Source: Anaerolineales bacterium UBA6128
GTDB taxonomy: Bacteria > Chloroflexota > Anaerolineae > UBA1429
Reading direction: 5' to 3'
DNA length: 18,187 nucleotides
NCBI GenBank assembly: GCA_002423325.1
Contig: DIVQ01000142.1
Span: forward strand, 6,290 to 24,476
Shown one piece after another: positions 6,611 to 14,195 of this stretch. Each line of letters starts with the position of its first letter. Position 1 is the first letter of the stretch. The position numbers and the translations under genes are program-made. The notes under the pieces were generated by a model. It saw nothing but the letters and a program-made list of their open reading frames with translations, did not search any database and had not been told where the DNA came from.

Positions 6611-7516
6611 ATGGCACAGCAACGCACCATCGCCAAGGTCGTGGTGCCGGTGGCAGGACTGGGCACACGCCTACTGCCGGCCACCAAATCGCAGCCCAAA
6701 GAGATGCTGCCCGTCGGGCGGCGGCCCGTGGTTCAGTATGTGGTTGAAGAGCTGCAGGCCGCTGGACTCACCGAGATCCTCTTTATCACCGGTCGCAAAA
6801 AGAGCGCGATCGAGGATCATTTCGACCCCGATCCCGAGCTGGTGCGGATGCTGTCCAATGGGGGCGGCTATGCCATGCTCGAGGAACTGAGCTTTACGGA
6901 GACCGATACGGCCTTTTTCTACACCCGGCAGAGCGTGCCGCGCGGTCTTGGCGATGCGGTGGCGCACGCCGAGCAGTTCGTGGGAGACGACTCGTTCTGC
7001 GTGGCGCTGGGCGACTCGATCATCAAGAGCCCTGACGGCTCAAGCCTGCTGCGAGCGGTGATTCAGGATCACCTGGCGAGTGGTGCGGCGTGTACCACCG
7101 TGGTGGAGGAGGTCGACCTGGAGGACACCTTCCGCTATGGCATCGTCAAGCCGGTGGAGGGGGCCGACACCAGCGTGGCCTTTGATCTGCAGGACCTGGT
7201 CGAAAAGCCGCGACCCGATGCGGCGCCCAGCCGCCTTGCCATCGCCGCGCGCTACGTCTTTAGCCCGGCCATCTTTGAGGCCATCCGACGCACTGCCCCG
7301 GACCGCAATGGGGAACTGCAGCTCACGGATGCCATCCGGCTCCTGCTGCAGCTCGGGCAAAAGGTGCGCGCCGTGCGGCTGCGCGCCGGTGAACGCCGCT
7401 ACGACATCGGCAACTTTGAGAGCTATTTCAAGGCCTTTATCGATTTTGCCCTGGCCGACGACAAATACGGTTATCTGGTACGGCAGTACCTGAAGCGCAA
7501 GGCCAACGAGTTCTAG
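6611..7516 (+). CDS. galU: UTP-glucose-1-phosphate uridylyltransferase (GalU-type nucleotidyltransferase)
   Basis: 301 residues, close to the usual bacterial GalU length. The nucleotide-binding signature GLGTRLLPATKSQPKEMLPV spans residues 16-35, followed by VVQYVVEELQAAGL. Other family blocks are FITGRKKSAIEDHFD, QSVPRGLGDAVAHA, VALGDSII, YGIVKPVEG, DLVEKP and GELQLTDAIRLLL. The enzyme joins UTP and a hexose 1-phosphate to UDP-sugar and pyrophosphate, feeding cell-wall polysaccharide, glycolipid or trehalose/glycogen-related pathways. The ATG follows AAGGAGGA. A GHMP kinase begins four bases after its stop, so kinase and transferase are almost certainly co-translated. That partner raises the possibility that the natural substrate is another sugar 1-phosphate such as glucuronate 1-phosphate. 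Confidence 0.93.
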   Translation: MAQQRTIAKVVVPVAGLGTRLLPATKSQPKEMLPVGRRPVVQYVVEELQAAGLTEILFITGRKKSAIEDHFDPDPELVRMLSNGGGYAMLEELSFTETDTAFFYTRQSVPRGLGDAVAHAEQFVGDDSFCVALGDSIIKSPDGSSLLRAVIQDHLASGAACTTVVEEVDLEDTFRYGIVKPVEGADTSVAFDLQDLVEKPRPDAAPSRLAIAARYVFSPAIFEAIRRTAPDRNGELQLTDAIRLLLQLGQKVRAVRLRAGERRYDIGNFESYFKAFIDFALADDKYGYLVRQYLKRKANEF

Positions 7517-7520
7517 AGGG

Positions 7521-8549
7521 ATGGAGACGATTCGCTGTTCGGCCCCAGGGCGCTGCGGCCTGATCGGCAACCCGACCGACATGTACGGCGGGTCTGTCAT
7601 TTCGTGTTCGATCGGCTACCGCGCACACGTGACCGTGGAGCCAGCCGAGCAGCTGGAGATTGTGACGTGCGGGAAGCGGCTGGTCGTCAATGGCCCGCAG
7701 AGCCTGGCGCTCGACGGCAGCTACTTTGACGTGGCACGCGCGGTGCTGGACTATTTCCGTGGTGATCCCCCGCGGTGCCGCATCACCTACGGCAGTGAGA
7801 TCCCGATCAAGGCCGGCGTGTCCGGCTCAACGGCGCTGACGGTGGCTATCCTCTACGGGCTGCTGCGCTTCAAGGGGCTGGGGCACAACCTGTACCAGGT
7901 GGCCGAGCTGGCGCGCTACATCGAGCTGAACCATCTGCGCATCGTCTGCGGCTATCAGGACGCCTACATGTGCACGTTTGGTGGGCTGAACTATCTGGAC
8001 TTTCGCGGCAAGCAGTTCTACCGGCATGCCGAGGCCGAGCTGTTTGCGACGGTCGAGCGACTGGACCCCTACGTGCGGCAGCTGCCGTTTGTGCTGGCCC
8101 ACACCGGCGTGACGCACTCATCGGATGCGGTGCACAAGCCGATTCGCGAGCGCTGGCTGGAGGGCGACGCGGCCGTACGGCGCGGCTATGAGGAGATTGG
8201 CCAATTGGCGCGCGAGGGCAAGAAGGCACTCTTGGCGGGCGATTGGATGCGCTTTGGCTGGTTGATGAACCAGAATCACGCCATTCAGCGCGAACTGGGG
8301 GGCTCCGGGGAGGCCAACGAGCGTCTGCTCAGGGTGGCGCTGGACCATGGGGCGCTGGGCGCCAAGCTGGCAGGGGCGGGCGACGGCGGCACCATCATCG
8401 CCCTGCATCCCGAACCTGAGGCTATGGTTGCCGCTTTGCGCGAGGCTGGCAGCACGCTGATCTTTTATCCGCAGCAGGCGCCAGGTGTCAGCCTGGACGG
8501 CAACGAGGCACGCGTGCTGACCGAACAGGCGGCGCCGCATGCGCGTTGA
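7521..8549 (+). CDS. GHMP-family sugar kinase, glucuronokinase-like
   Basis: 342 residues with all three GHMP kinase motifs. Motif 1 is APGRCGLIGNPTDMYGG (8-24). Motif 2, the ATP loop, is IPIKAGVSGSTAL (94-106) with Gly-Ser-Thr in place of the more common Ser-Ser-Ala. Motif 3 is KLAGAGDGGT (282-291). The segment CGYQDAYMCTFGGLNYLDF, with D147 as probable catalytic base, resembles the AGLQD...YGGL...MDF pattern I associate with plant glucuronokinase, which makes glucuronate 1-phosphate. Starting four bases after galU suggests successive steps: kinase makes sugar 1-phosphate, GalU-like enzyme makes UDP-sugar. Family membership is firm; the sugar is inferred, and heptose, galactose or arabinose kinase activity cannot be excluded. 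The ATG has only AGAGGG directly abutting it, so it probably relies on coupling. Confidence 0.85.
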   Translation: METIRCSAPGRCGLIGNPTDMYGGSVISCSIGYRAHVTVEPAEQLEIVTCGKRLVVNGPQSLALDGSYFDVARAVLDYFRGDPPRCRITYGSEIPIKAGVSGSTALTVAILYGLLRFKGLGHNLYQVAELARYIELNHLRIVCGYQDAYMCTFGGLNYLDFRGKQFYRHAEAELFATVERLDPYVRQLPFVLAHTGVTHSSDAVHKPIRERWLEGDAAVRRGYEEIGQLAREGKKALLAGDWMRFGWLMNQNHAIQRELGGSGEANERLLRVALDHGALGAKLAGAGDGGTIIALHPEPEAMVAALREAGSTLIFYPQQAPGVSLDGNEARVLTEQAAPHAR

Positions 8550-8563
8550 GCGGAGAGGGCAAA

Positions 8564-8593
8564 TTGACAGGAATGGCCCGACGCAGGTATAAT
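8564..8593 (+). promoter_or_regulatory. Consensus sigma70 promoter for the rpmH cluster
   Basis: A perfect TTGACA (8564-8569) and a perfect TATAAT (8588-8593) are spaced 18 bases apart, starting 15 bases after the GHMP kinase stop. Initiation near 8600 gives a leader of about 50 bases. It is the best promoter match in the window, fitting strong expression of a ribosomal protein gene, and may drive the run through parB since later gaps are short. Confidence 0.85.
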
Positions 8594-8615
8594 ATAGAGA
8601 CGTGCAAGCTATAAG

Positions 8616-8633
8616 CACTTCCGTAAGGAAGTG
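8616..8633 (+). promoter_or_regulatory. rpmH leader hairpin with a GTAA (GNRA) loop
   Basis: CACTTCC (8616-8622) pairs with GGAAGTG (8627-8633) around GTAA, a GNRA tetraloop. It starts about 16 bases into the predicted transcript and ends 2 bases before the GGGGAGG Shine-Dalgarno (8636-8642). It could stabilise the 5' end or mediate translational control. No T-run follows, so it is not a terminator. Confidence 0.6.
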
Positions 8634-8649
8634 ATGGGGAGGAACCAAG

Positions 8650-8814
8650 ATGCCCAAGAGAACCTGGCAGCCCAAGAAACTTCATCGCATGCGTGTGCAC
8701 GGCTTTCGGGCCCGCATGAGCACCAAAGGGGGTCGCAACGTCCTCAAAGCACGACGTGCGCGCGGCCGCAAAGTCCTGACGGTGCAAAAGAACTATACGA
8801 TCAACCGCGCCTAG
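8650..8814 (+). CDS. rpmH: 50S ribosomal protein L34
   Basis: 54 residues, extremely basic. MPKRTWQPKKLHRMRVHGF followed by RMSTKGGRNVLKARRARGRKVLTV is the universal L34 pattern. L34 lies on the large ribosomal subunit and contacts 23S rRNA. Typical bacterial L34 is about 44-46 residues; this one has a Met-Pro at the N-terminus and about eight extra C-terminal residues (QKNYTINRA). The ATG follows GGGGAGG. It is the first gene after the consensus promoter and sits seven bases before rnpA, the arrangement conserved across bacteria. Confidence 0.97.
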   Translation: MPKRTWQPKKLHRMRVHGFRARMSTKGGRNVLKARRARGRKVLTVQKNYTINRA

Positions 8815-8821
8815 CCCTGCG

Positions 8822-9163
8822 GTGTTGCCCAGAAACCACCGCCTGACGCGCCCGGTTGACTTCAGGCGCGTGTATGGGCGTGGCAAGAGCTGGTCTCAAA
8901 GGGTGCTGGTGCTGTACTGTGCGCCCAACGAATTGCCTGTCAGCCGTTTCGGCATCTCGGTAAGCCGTCGTATCGGATCTGCTGTGGTGCGCAACCGCAC
9001 GAAACGCAGGCTGCGCGAGATCCTTCGGCCGCTGTGCGAGCAGGTCAGCGGTGGTTACGATGTGATCCTGATCGCCAGGAACGGAATCGTGGACGCCGAG
9101 CACGCTGTCGTCGAGCAAGCGGTGCGGCAGTTGTTGCTCAAGGCGGGCATATTGTGTGAGTAA
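8822..9163 (+). CDS. rnpA: Ribonuclease P protein component
   Basis: 113 residues from a GTG at 8822; the TTG at 8825 is an equally plausible start, differing by one residue. LPRNHRLTRPVDFRRVYGRG is the typical N-terminus, and SVSRRIGSAVVRNRTKRRLRE holds the RNR signature that contacts the catalytic RNA and the pre-tRNA leader. The protein assists RNase P RNA in trimming tRNA 5' ends. The RNA partner (rnpB) is not in this window. The gene begins seven bases after rpmH and overlaps yidD by eight bases, so translation is likely coupled across all three. Confidence 0.95.
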   Translation: MLPRNHRLTRPVDFRRVYGRGKSWSQRVLVLYCAPNELPVSRFGISVSRRIGSAVVRNRTKRRLREILRPLCEQVSGGYDVILIARNGIVDAEHAVVEQAVRQLLLKAGILCE

Positions 9164-9413
9164 CGGCGTGTCTTCTCGCGACCCCGGATTGAATCTGTCT
9201 TTCGGACGTCGTGTGCTGGTGGGTGTGCTCCGCTTTTACCAGCGCGCGATTTCGCCTATGTTGCCCCCGAGTTGCCGCTATGAGCCCACCTGCTCAGAGT
9301 ACATGCTTCAGGCTGTAGTCAAGTACGGGGTTCTCAAGGGTGTGTGGCAGGGGCTGAAGCGTGTTTCGCGTTGCCATCCCTTTCACGAGGGCGGCTACGA
9401 TCCCGTGCCCTGA
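9156..9413 (+). CDS. yidD: Membrane protein insertion efficiency factor YidD
   Basis: 85 residues from a GTG inside the end of rnpA. The core is diagnostic: LRFYQRAISPMLPPSCRYEPTCSEY, then AVVKYGVLKGVWQGLKRVSRCHPF and GGYDPVP, with the three conserved cysteines. YidD is a small membrane-associated protein that aids YidC-dependent insertion. An N-terminal extension of about 15 polar residues precedes the core. In many bacteria yidC follows directly; here a lipoprotein gene of about 1.2 kb lies between. Confidence 0.95.
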   Translation: MSNGVSSRDPGLNLSFGRRVLVGVLRFYQRAISPMLPPSCRYEPTCSEYMLQAVVKYGVLKGVWQGLKRVSRCHPFHEGGYDPVP

Positions 9414-9474
9414 ATGTGTTCCGGCGGCCGCCGCGATCTGCCGGCGTTCAACCGCCAATTGAGGAGGTCCGATC

Positions 9475-10656
9475 TTGAGCATCACAAAAAAGTGGGGGCG
9501 CATCGCCTTTGCGCTGATGTGGGTTGCGGTGCTGGCCTCGGGCTGTGTCGGCGGAGGCGCCGTCTCTACCCCTGGCTGGACGGCGCTGGCGGCCGACAGT
9601 GAGATGGTTGTGGGCGTCCTTCCGGCCGGGCTGGTTGTGGCGCTGGACCCCAATGCCAACGGCGCCGAACTCTGGAGCTATCCAATCGCCTCACAGAGTG
9701 GCAGCACGAGCCCGTTCAGCTGTGGCGCAACGCAGACCAGTGGCGACGCCAAGCCCTTCGAAGCGGTCTATGGCCAGCCTGTGCTGACCGACGACCATGT
9801 CATCTTTGGATCCTATGACAAGAGCGTCCACGCGCTCGCTCGCGACGCGGCGGTGCCGGCCTCGTCGCGCGTCGCGTGGAGCTTTGCCACTGACGGCGCG
9901 GTGCTCGGCGGGCTGACGCTGGATGGTGGCATCGTCTACTTTGGCTCGACGGACACGAATGTCTATGCCCTCAATGCAGCTGATGGCAGCACCGTCTGGT
10001 CGGCGCCGTTCAAGACCGGTGATGCGATCTGGAGCGCACCGGCAGTGGATGAGTCGCGAGTCTACATTGGGTCGATGGATCGACACGTCTATGCGCTCGA
10101 CCGCGCCAGCGGCGCGGAGGTCTGGAACGCCGAGGTCGGGGGGGCAGTAGCGGCCTCAGTCACCGTGGCGGACGACATGGTGTTCGTGGCCAGCCTGGAC
10201 AGGCAACTGTATGCGCTGCGCGCGAGCGATGGCAGCGTCGCGTGGAAGTCGGACGATCTTGGCGCCTGGCTGATGAGCCAGCCGAGCGTACGCGATGGCT
10301 ACGTCTATGTGGCGACACTGAAGGGTGATGTATACGCCCTGGGGGTGCAGTCTGGAGAGTCGCGCTGGTCCGCTATCGCGCTCGACAGCGTCGTGCGCGC
10401 AGGGCTGACGTGGACCGGCGCCGACGACGAAAGCCGTCTGGTCGCGGTCACAGAAGCGGGCCGGTTTGTGGGCATCGACGTACAGAACGGCACACAGACG
10501 GATCTCTACACGGCTCAGGGCAGCATGCTGGCCGATACCTCCGTGGTTGCCGACGCGATCTATGCCGGAACCGTCACGGGTCGGGTCATGGCGGTGAGCG
10601 TGTCGGACGCGAGTGGTGTGCTTGCGTGGGTCTACCCGGCGGCTGAGTCGAAATAG
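9475..10656 (+). CDS. PQQ-repeat (beta-propeller) lipoprotein, BamB-like fold
   Basis: 393 residues from a TTG preceded by GAGGAGGT, which is decisive for the start. Residues 1-24 form a lipoprotein signal with lipobox VLASGC, C24 being the predicted lipidated cysteine. The rest is a string of about 40-residue repeats of the type VYFGSTDTNVYALNAADGSTVW and VYIGSMDRHVYALDRASGAEVW, at least five in number, predicting a seven- or eight-bladed propeller. The same fold is used by BamB, the outer-membrane assembly lipoprotein, but nothing here indicates an outer membrane. The N-terminal blade carries an unusual insert (SGSTSPFSCGATQTSGDA). Its place between yidD and yidC suggests a role in folding or quality control of exported or membrane proteins; that is inference. 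Confidence 0.88.
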   Translation: MSITKKWGRIAFALMWVAVLASGCVGGGAVSTPGWTALAADSEMVVGVLPAGLVVALDPNANGAELWSYPIASQSGSTSPFSCGATQTSGDAKPFEAVYGQPVLTDDHVIFGSYDKSVHALARDAAVPASSRVAWSFATDGAVLGGLTLDGGIVYFGSTDTNVYALNAADGSTVWSAPFKTGDAIWSAPAVDESRVYIGSMDRHVYALDRASGAEVWNAEVGGAVAASVTVADDMVFVASLDRQLYALRASDGSVAWKSDDLGAWLMSQPSVRDGYVYVATLKGDVYALGVQSGESRWSAIALDSVVRAGLTWTGADDESRLVAVTEAGRFVGIDVQNGTQTDLYTAQGSMLADTSVVADAIYAGTVTGRVMAVSVSDASGVLAWVYPAAESK

Positions 10657-10661
10657 GTGAC

Positions 10662-10738
10662 GTTGCGCGCCGCAACCGGGCGCCTGCGGGCCCTGGCAGT
10701 GCTGGCGTTCCGAGGTGTTTGATGGGGGCTCTGCCCCC
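10662..10738 (+). repeat. Two small hairpins in the yidC upstream gap
   Basis: GTTGCG (10662-10667) pairs with CGCAAC (10671-10676) around CGC, and GGGGGC (10724-10729) pairs with GCCCCC (10733-10738) around TCT. The second ends just before the GGGAGG ribosome-binding site of yidC. Neither has a T-run. They may adjust yidC translation or protect the mRNA; no promoter is evident in this gap. Confidence 0.4.
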
Positions 10739-10754
10739 GGGAGGTTAGGCTATC

Positions 10755-11675
10755 GTGCACAGTGCAAATACGCCGCAGGTCGACCCCAAGCAGCTACGCA
10801 AGACGCTGATTACGTGGGGCATCGTCGCGGCTGTCGTCATTGCGGGTTCTCAGATCGGTTGGGGGAACATCTGGCGCGAGGGCCTCATCCGCCCGATGCT
10901 GAACGCGCTCCTGTTGTTCTATGCCTATCTGGGACGTAACTTTGTCGTGGCCATCACGGTGCTCACCCTCTTCCTGCGCCTGATTACCTGGCCGCTGTTC
11001 GCGCAGCAGACGCGCTCCACCAGGCGCACGGCCGCGTTACAGCCAAAGGTGGCTGCGCTGCAGAAAAAGTACGGCAACGACAAGGCGCGCGTGGCGCAAG
11101 AGCAGCAAAAGCTGTACAAAGAAGCGGGCGTGAATCCTTTGGGAGGTTGCTTGCCCACGCTGGTGCAGTTCCCCATCTGGATTGCGCTCTATCAGGGCAT
11201 CAACAGCATGTTGGCCGACACGCCGACCGAGTTGATGGCGCTGGGCCAAAGCGTGTATTCTGGATTGCGTGTCGTGTCAGAGATCGTACCCGTGCAGCGC
11301 AGCTTTTTGTGGCTTGACCTGGCGCGGCCTGACCCCTCGCCCTTTATTCTGCCGGTGCTTGTGGGCGGCACGATGTGGCTGCAGCAAAAGCTGATGACCC
11401 AACCGGCGGCCGATCCACAGCAGGCCTCCATGAACAAGCAGATGCAGTTGATGATGCCGGTGATGTTCGGCTACTTTACCACCACTTTTGCATCGGGCCT
11501 GGCCATCTACTTTGTGATCTCGAATATCGTGGGCATCGCCATGCAATGGGCCATTGAGCGTATCGAGGGACCGGCCAAGGTCGAGGTGACTGAGACGGTC
11601 GACAGTGAACCCGTCAAGGGCAAGGAAGCATATGAACAACGAAAAAAGCAGAGACGCAAGGCAAAACGCGGATAG
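10755..11675 (+). CDS. yidC: Membrane protein insertase YidC/Oxa1/SpoIIIJ
   Basis: 306 residues from a GTG ten bases after GGGAGG. It lacks the large periplasmic domain of proteobacterial YidC, like the Oxa1/SpoIIIJ form. A first helix (LITWGIVAAVVIAGS) is followed by ITVLTLFLRLITWPLF with the conserved groove arginine. Next come the charged cytoplasmic hairpin (QPKVAALQKKYGNDKARV), GVNPLGGCLPTLVQFPIWIALY, PFILPVLVGGTMWLQQKL and MPVMFGYFTTTFASGLAIYF. It inserts membrane proteins alone or with SecYEG. The C-terminal tail is strongly basic (KQRRKAKRG), as in forms that bind ribosomes directly. Its last 44 bases overlap the start of khpB/jag. Confidence 0.95.
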   Translation: MHSANTPQVDPKQLRKTLITWGIVAAVVIAGSQIGWGNIWREGLIRPMLNALLLFYAYLGRNFVVAITVLTLFLRLITWPLFAQQTRSTRRTAALQPKVAALQKKYGNDKARVAQEQQKLYKEAGVNPLGGCLPTLVQFPIWIALYQGINSMLADTPTELMALGQSVYSGLRVVSEIVPVQRSFLWLDLARPDPSPFILPVLVGGTMWLQQKLMTQPAADPQQASMNKQMQLMMPVMFGYFTTTFASGLAIYFVISNIVGIAMQWAIERIEGPAKVEVTETVDSEPVKGKEAYEQRKKQRRKAKRG

Positions 11676-12471
11676 CCGGGGCAAGGCGGTCCAGTTCATC
11701 GGCAAGAGCGTCGAGGACGCCCTGAATCAGGCGGCTGAGCAATTCGGCGTGCCGGTCGCGCAGCTTGACTTTGAAGTCGTGAAGGACACCACCTTTTCGA
11801 TCCTTGGGTTTGTGCGCAAGGGAGAGGCGGTCGTGCGGATCTGGCCGGCGAGCGAGCAGGGCGAACTGGCGGAGGCGGAGGTTGAAGAAGTTGAGGCCGA
11901 GCCTCAACCCGCTCAGGTGCAGCGTCCCGCAGTGTCTGCCAGCATCCTGGACGAGGACGAGGGTGACGATTCCGAGGAAACCAAGGGGAATCCACCGGAA
12001 CTCGAGGATGTTGCCACCGAAGTGCTCTCGACGCTGCTTGACAAGATGGATCTGATCGCCGCCGTCGAAGTGGTGGATCAGGGCGGTTCGCTCGATCCGC
12101 AGACCAACGAGATTACGCCGATGGTCCTGAACGCCGTTGGAGATGATCTGGGCGTGCTGATCGGTCGGCGCGGCGAGACGCTGCGCGACCTGCAGTTCAT
12201 CACCCGCCTGATCATCAGCCGTCAGCTGGGCGTGTGGCCCAACGTAATCGTGGATGTCGAGGGGTACAAAGAGAAGCGTGCGGCCTCGCTGCAGGCGCTG
12301 GCCAAGCGGATGGCGGACGAAGTGCGCGAGACGCGCCGCGCCGCCGTTCTCGAGCCCATGCCGGCCTATGAGCGGCGTATCGTGCACCTTACCCTGCGCA
12401 ACGATCCGGACGTCTATACGGAGAGCACTGGCGAAGACGAGCATCGCAAGGTGCAGATACTGCCGCGCTAG
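11632..12471 (+). CDS. khpB: RNA-binding protein KhpB (Jag/SpoIIIJ-associated)
   Basis: 279 residues from the ATG at 11632, preceded by AAGGAA. A GTG at 11605 in frame would add nine residues but lacks a ribosome-binding site. Residues 18-70 are the Jag_N domain (KAVQFIGKSVEDALNQAAEQ, then FSILGFVRKGEAVVRIW). A very acidic linker follows (about 73-125). The KH domain carries VLIGRRGETLRDLQF near 174-188, and the R3H domain ends the protein (PMPAYERRIVHLTL, HRKVQILPR). KhpB binds RNA, in other bacteria with KhpA, and affects cell division and envelope homeostasis. It is almost always next to yidC. The 44-base overlap with yidC implies translational coupling. Confidence 0.93.
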   Translation: MNNEKSRDARQNADSRGKAVQFIGKSVEDALNQAAEQFGVPVAQLDFEVVKDTTFSILGFVRKGEAVVRIWPASEQGELAEAEVEEVEAEPQPAQVQRPAVSASILDEDEGDDSEETKGNPPELEDVATEVLSTLLDKMDLIAAVEVVDQGGSLDPQTNEITPMVLNAVGDDLGVLIGRRGETLRDLQFITRLIISRQLGVWPNVIVDVEGYKEKRAASLQALAKRMADEVRETRRAAVLEPMPAYERRIVHLTLRNDPDVYTESTGEDEHRKVQILPR

Positions 12472-12507
12472 TCTCGCAAGGCCTCACCAATACCAAGGGA
12501 GGTAAGG

Positions 12508-13350
12508 GTGTGCGCTCTGCCTGACTATGTCGTCATCGGCCACGCCACACAGGACCTGCTCCCCGATGGTCGCACGACCCCGGGGGGCACGGTCACCTAC
12601 TCGGGGCTGACGGCTGCCATGCTGGGACGGCGCGTGGGCATCGTCACCAGCGCAGCTCAGGCCCCGCAGTACAGGTCTGATGGCATCCTGGTGCATTGTC
12701 GGCCGGCTCCCTTCACGACGCTGTACGAGAATCTGCAAACCCCACAGGGACGCAAGCAATATCTGCGCGCTCGCGCTCTGCCGCTCGGACTCGATGACGT
12801 CCCGGCCGGCTGGGGGCAGGCGCGCATTGTGCATCTGGGACCACTAACGCAAGAACTCGATCCCGCTCTGATTCAGGCCTTCCCCAAAGCGCTTCTGGGG
12901 ATCACGCCACAGGGTTGGCTGCGACAGTGGGATGCGGACGGGCTGATCTCGCCGGTGGCGTGGGGCCACGCGTGGCAGCCGCTCGAGGCCGCCGCTGCGG
13001 TTGTGCTGAGCCCTGAGGATCTGGGGGACGATCCGAATGCTTTGGCAGAGTGGCGCGCGCACACGCGGCTGCTGGTGCTGACGCTTGGCAGGCGGGGTGC
13101 AATCGTCTATCATAGGGGGCAAGAGCAGCGCGTTCCGGCCTACGACGTGCTAGAGGTTGATCCGACCGGCGCCGGCGATGTGTTCGCGGCGGCGTTTCTG
13201 GTTCAACTCGATGAATGTGGTGACCCTGTCGAGGCGGCGCGTTTCGCCAACTGCGCCGCCTCGTTCGTTGTGGAGGGGGTGGGCGCCAGCAACCTGGCGA
13301 CGCGTGAGCAGCTGGAGTGGCGCATGGCGCACGGCCGCACCCTGACGTGA
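12508..13350 (+). CDS. PfkB-family carbohydrate kinase
   Basis: 280 residues from a GTG following GGGAGGTAAG. The N-terminus YVVIGHATQDLLPDG and GGTVTYSGLTAAMLGRRVGIVTS match the ribokinase/PfkB fold. The C-terminal signature VDPTGAGDVFAAAFL lies at 217-231 with D224 as catalytic base and the GAGD anion hole intact. A preceding block, LVLTLGRRGAIVYHRG, is also typical. The family phosphorylates sugars, nucleosides or related alcohols with ATP; the substrate is not evident. At 280 residues it is slightly shorter than ribokinase. It lies 36 bases after khpB and 28 before parA with no visible promoter or terminator, so it is probably co-transcribed with the segregation genes. Confidence 0.88.
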   Translation: MCALPDYVVIGHATQDLLPDGRTTPGGTVTYSGLTAAMLGRRVGIVTSAAQAPQYRSDGILVHCRPAPFTTLYENLQTPQGRKQYLRARALPLGLDDVPAGWGQARIVHLGPLTQELDPALIQAFPKALLGITPQGWLRQWDADGLISPVAWGHAWQPLEAAAAVVLSPEDLGDDPNALAEWRAHTRLLVLTLGRRGAIVYHRGQEQRVPAYDVLEVDPTGAGDVFAAAFLVQLDECGDPVEAARFANCAASFVVEGVGASNLATREQLEWRMAHGRTLT

Positions 13351-13378
13351 CGCGACGGGTGCAGCCAATGGGGACAAG

Positions 13379-14149
13379 ATGAGTCGAGTGTACGCATTGG
13401 CCAACCAAAAAGGCGGAGTGGGCAAGACGACGACCGCCGTCAACCTTGGAGCCTACCTGGCGGATGCGGGCAAGCGTGTGCTGCTCGTTGATGCGGATCC
13501 GCAGGCCAACGCGACCAGCAGCCTCGGCATCGACAAGCACTCGCTGACGCGCTCACTGTACGACGTGCTGATCGGCTCCGAAGCGCCATCGAGCCTGATC
13601 ATGATCACGAACCGCAAGGGGCTCGACCTGTTGCCCTCGGCGCCCGCTCTGGCCGGCGCAGAGATCGAGATGGTAGAGATGGCGGGCCGCGAACTGCGAC
13701 TGCGGCATGCGCTCGAGACGGTCTCGTCGCGCTACGATTTCTGCCTGATCGATACGCCTCCCAGTCTCGGCCTGCTGACCGTCAACGCGCTCACGGCGGC
13801 GGATGGCGTGATCATCCCGGTACAGTGCGAGTATCTGCCGCTTGAGGGGTTGACTCAGCTCTTGCAGACGATCGAGCTGGTCCGTCAGCGGCTGAATCCG
13901 CGCCTTCAGGTGCGCGGCCTATTGATGACGATGTATGATACGCATACCAATCTGTCGCGCCAGGTCGTCAACGACGTGCGGGAGCACTTTCCTGCCACGC
14001 TCTTTAGCGCGATCATCCCGCGGAGCGTCAAGCTGAGCGAGGCGCCCAGCTATGGCGAGCCCATTCTGACGTATGCGCCACAGTCGGCGGGCGGCATGGC
14101 CTACGAGGCCTTGTGTGAAGAGTTGCTGGCGGGCGAGACGGCGCGCTAG
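13379..14149 (+). CDS. parA: Chromosome partitioning ATPase ParA/Soj
   Basis: 256 residues, the usual length of chromosomal ParA/Soj. The deviant Walker A box NQKGGVGKTTTAVNLG holds signature lysine K11 and P-loop K16. DADPQANATSSLG and LIDTPPSLGLLTVNAL (Walker B region) follow. There is no N-terminal helix-turn-helix, so it is the chromosomal rather than the P1-plasmid type. ATP-bound dimers coat nucleoid DNA and ParB stimulates hydrolysis, moving the origin region. The start region offers only a weak GGGGACAAG. parB begins 46 bases downstream. Confidence 0.96.
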   Translation: MSRVYALANQKGGVGKTTTAVNLGAYLADAGKRVLLVDADPQANATSSLGIDKHSLTRSLYDVLIGSEAPSSLIMITNRKGLDLLPSAPALAGAEIEMVEMAGRELRLRHALETVSSRYDFCLIDTPPSLGLLTVNALTAADGVIIPVQCEYLPLEGLTQLLQTIELVRQRLNPRLQVRGLLMTMYDTHTNLSRQVVNDVREHFPATLFSAIIPRSVKLSEAPSYGEPILTYAPQSAGGMAYEALCEELLAGETAR

Positions 14150-14195
14150 ACACGGCGCACGGCGCACCGGACACGTCGGGCGGGGAGAGTGAACC

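Noticed and set aside
9422..9433. CGGCGGCCGCCG palindrome after yidD as a regulatory operator
   Set aside because: A short all-GC palindrome is easily expected by chance here, and no promoter or T-run accompanies it.
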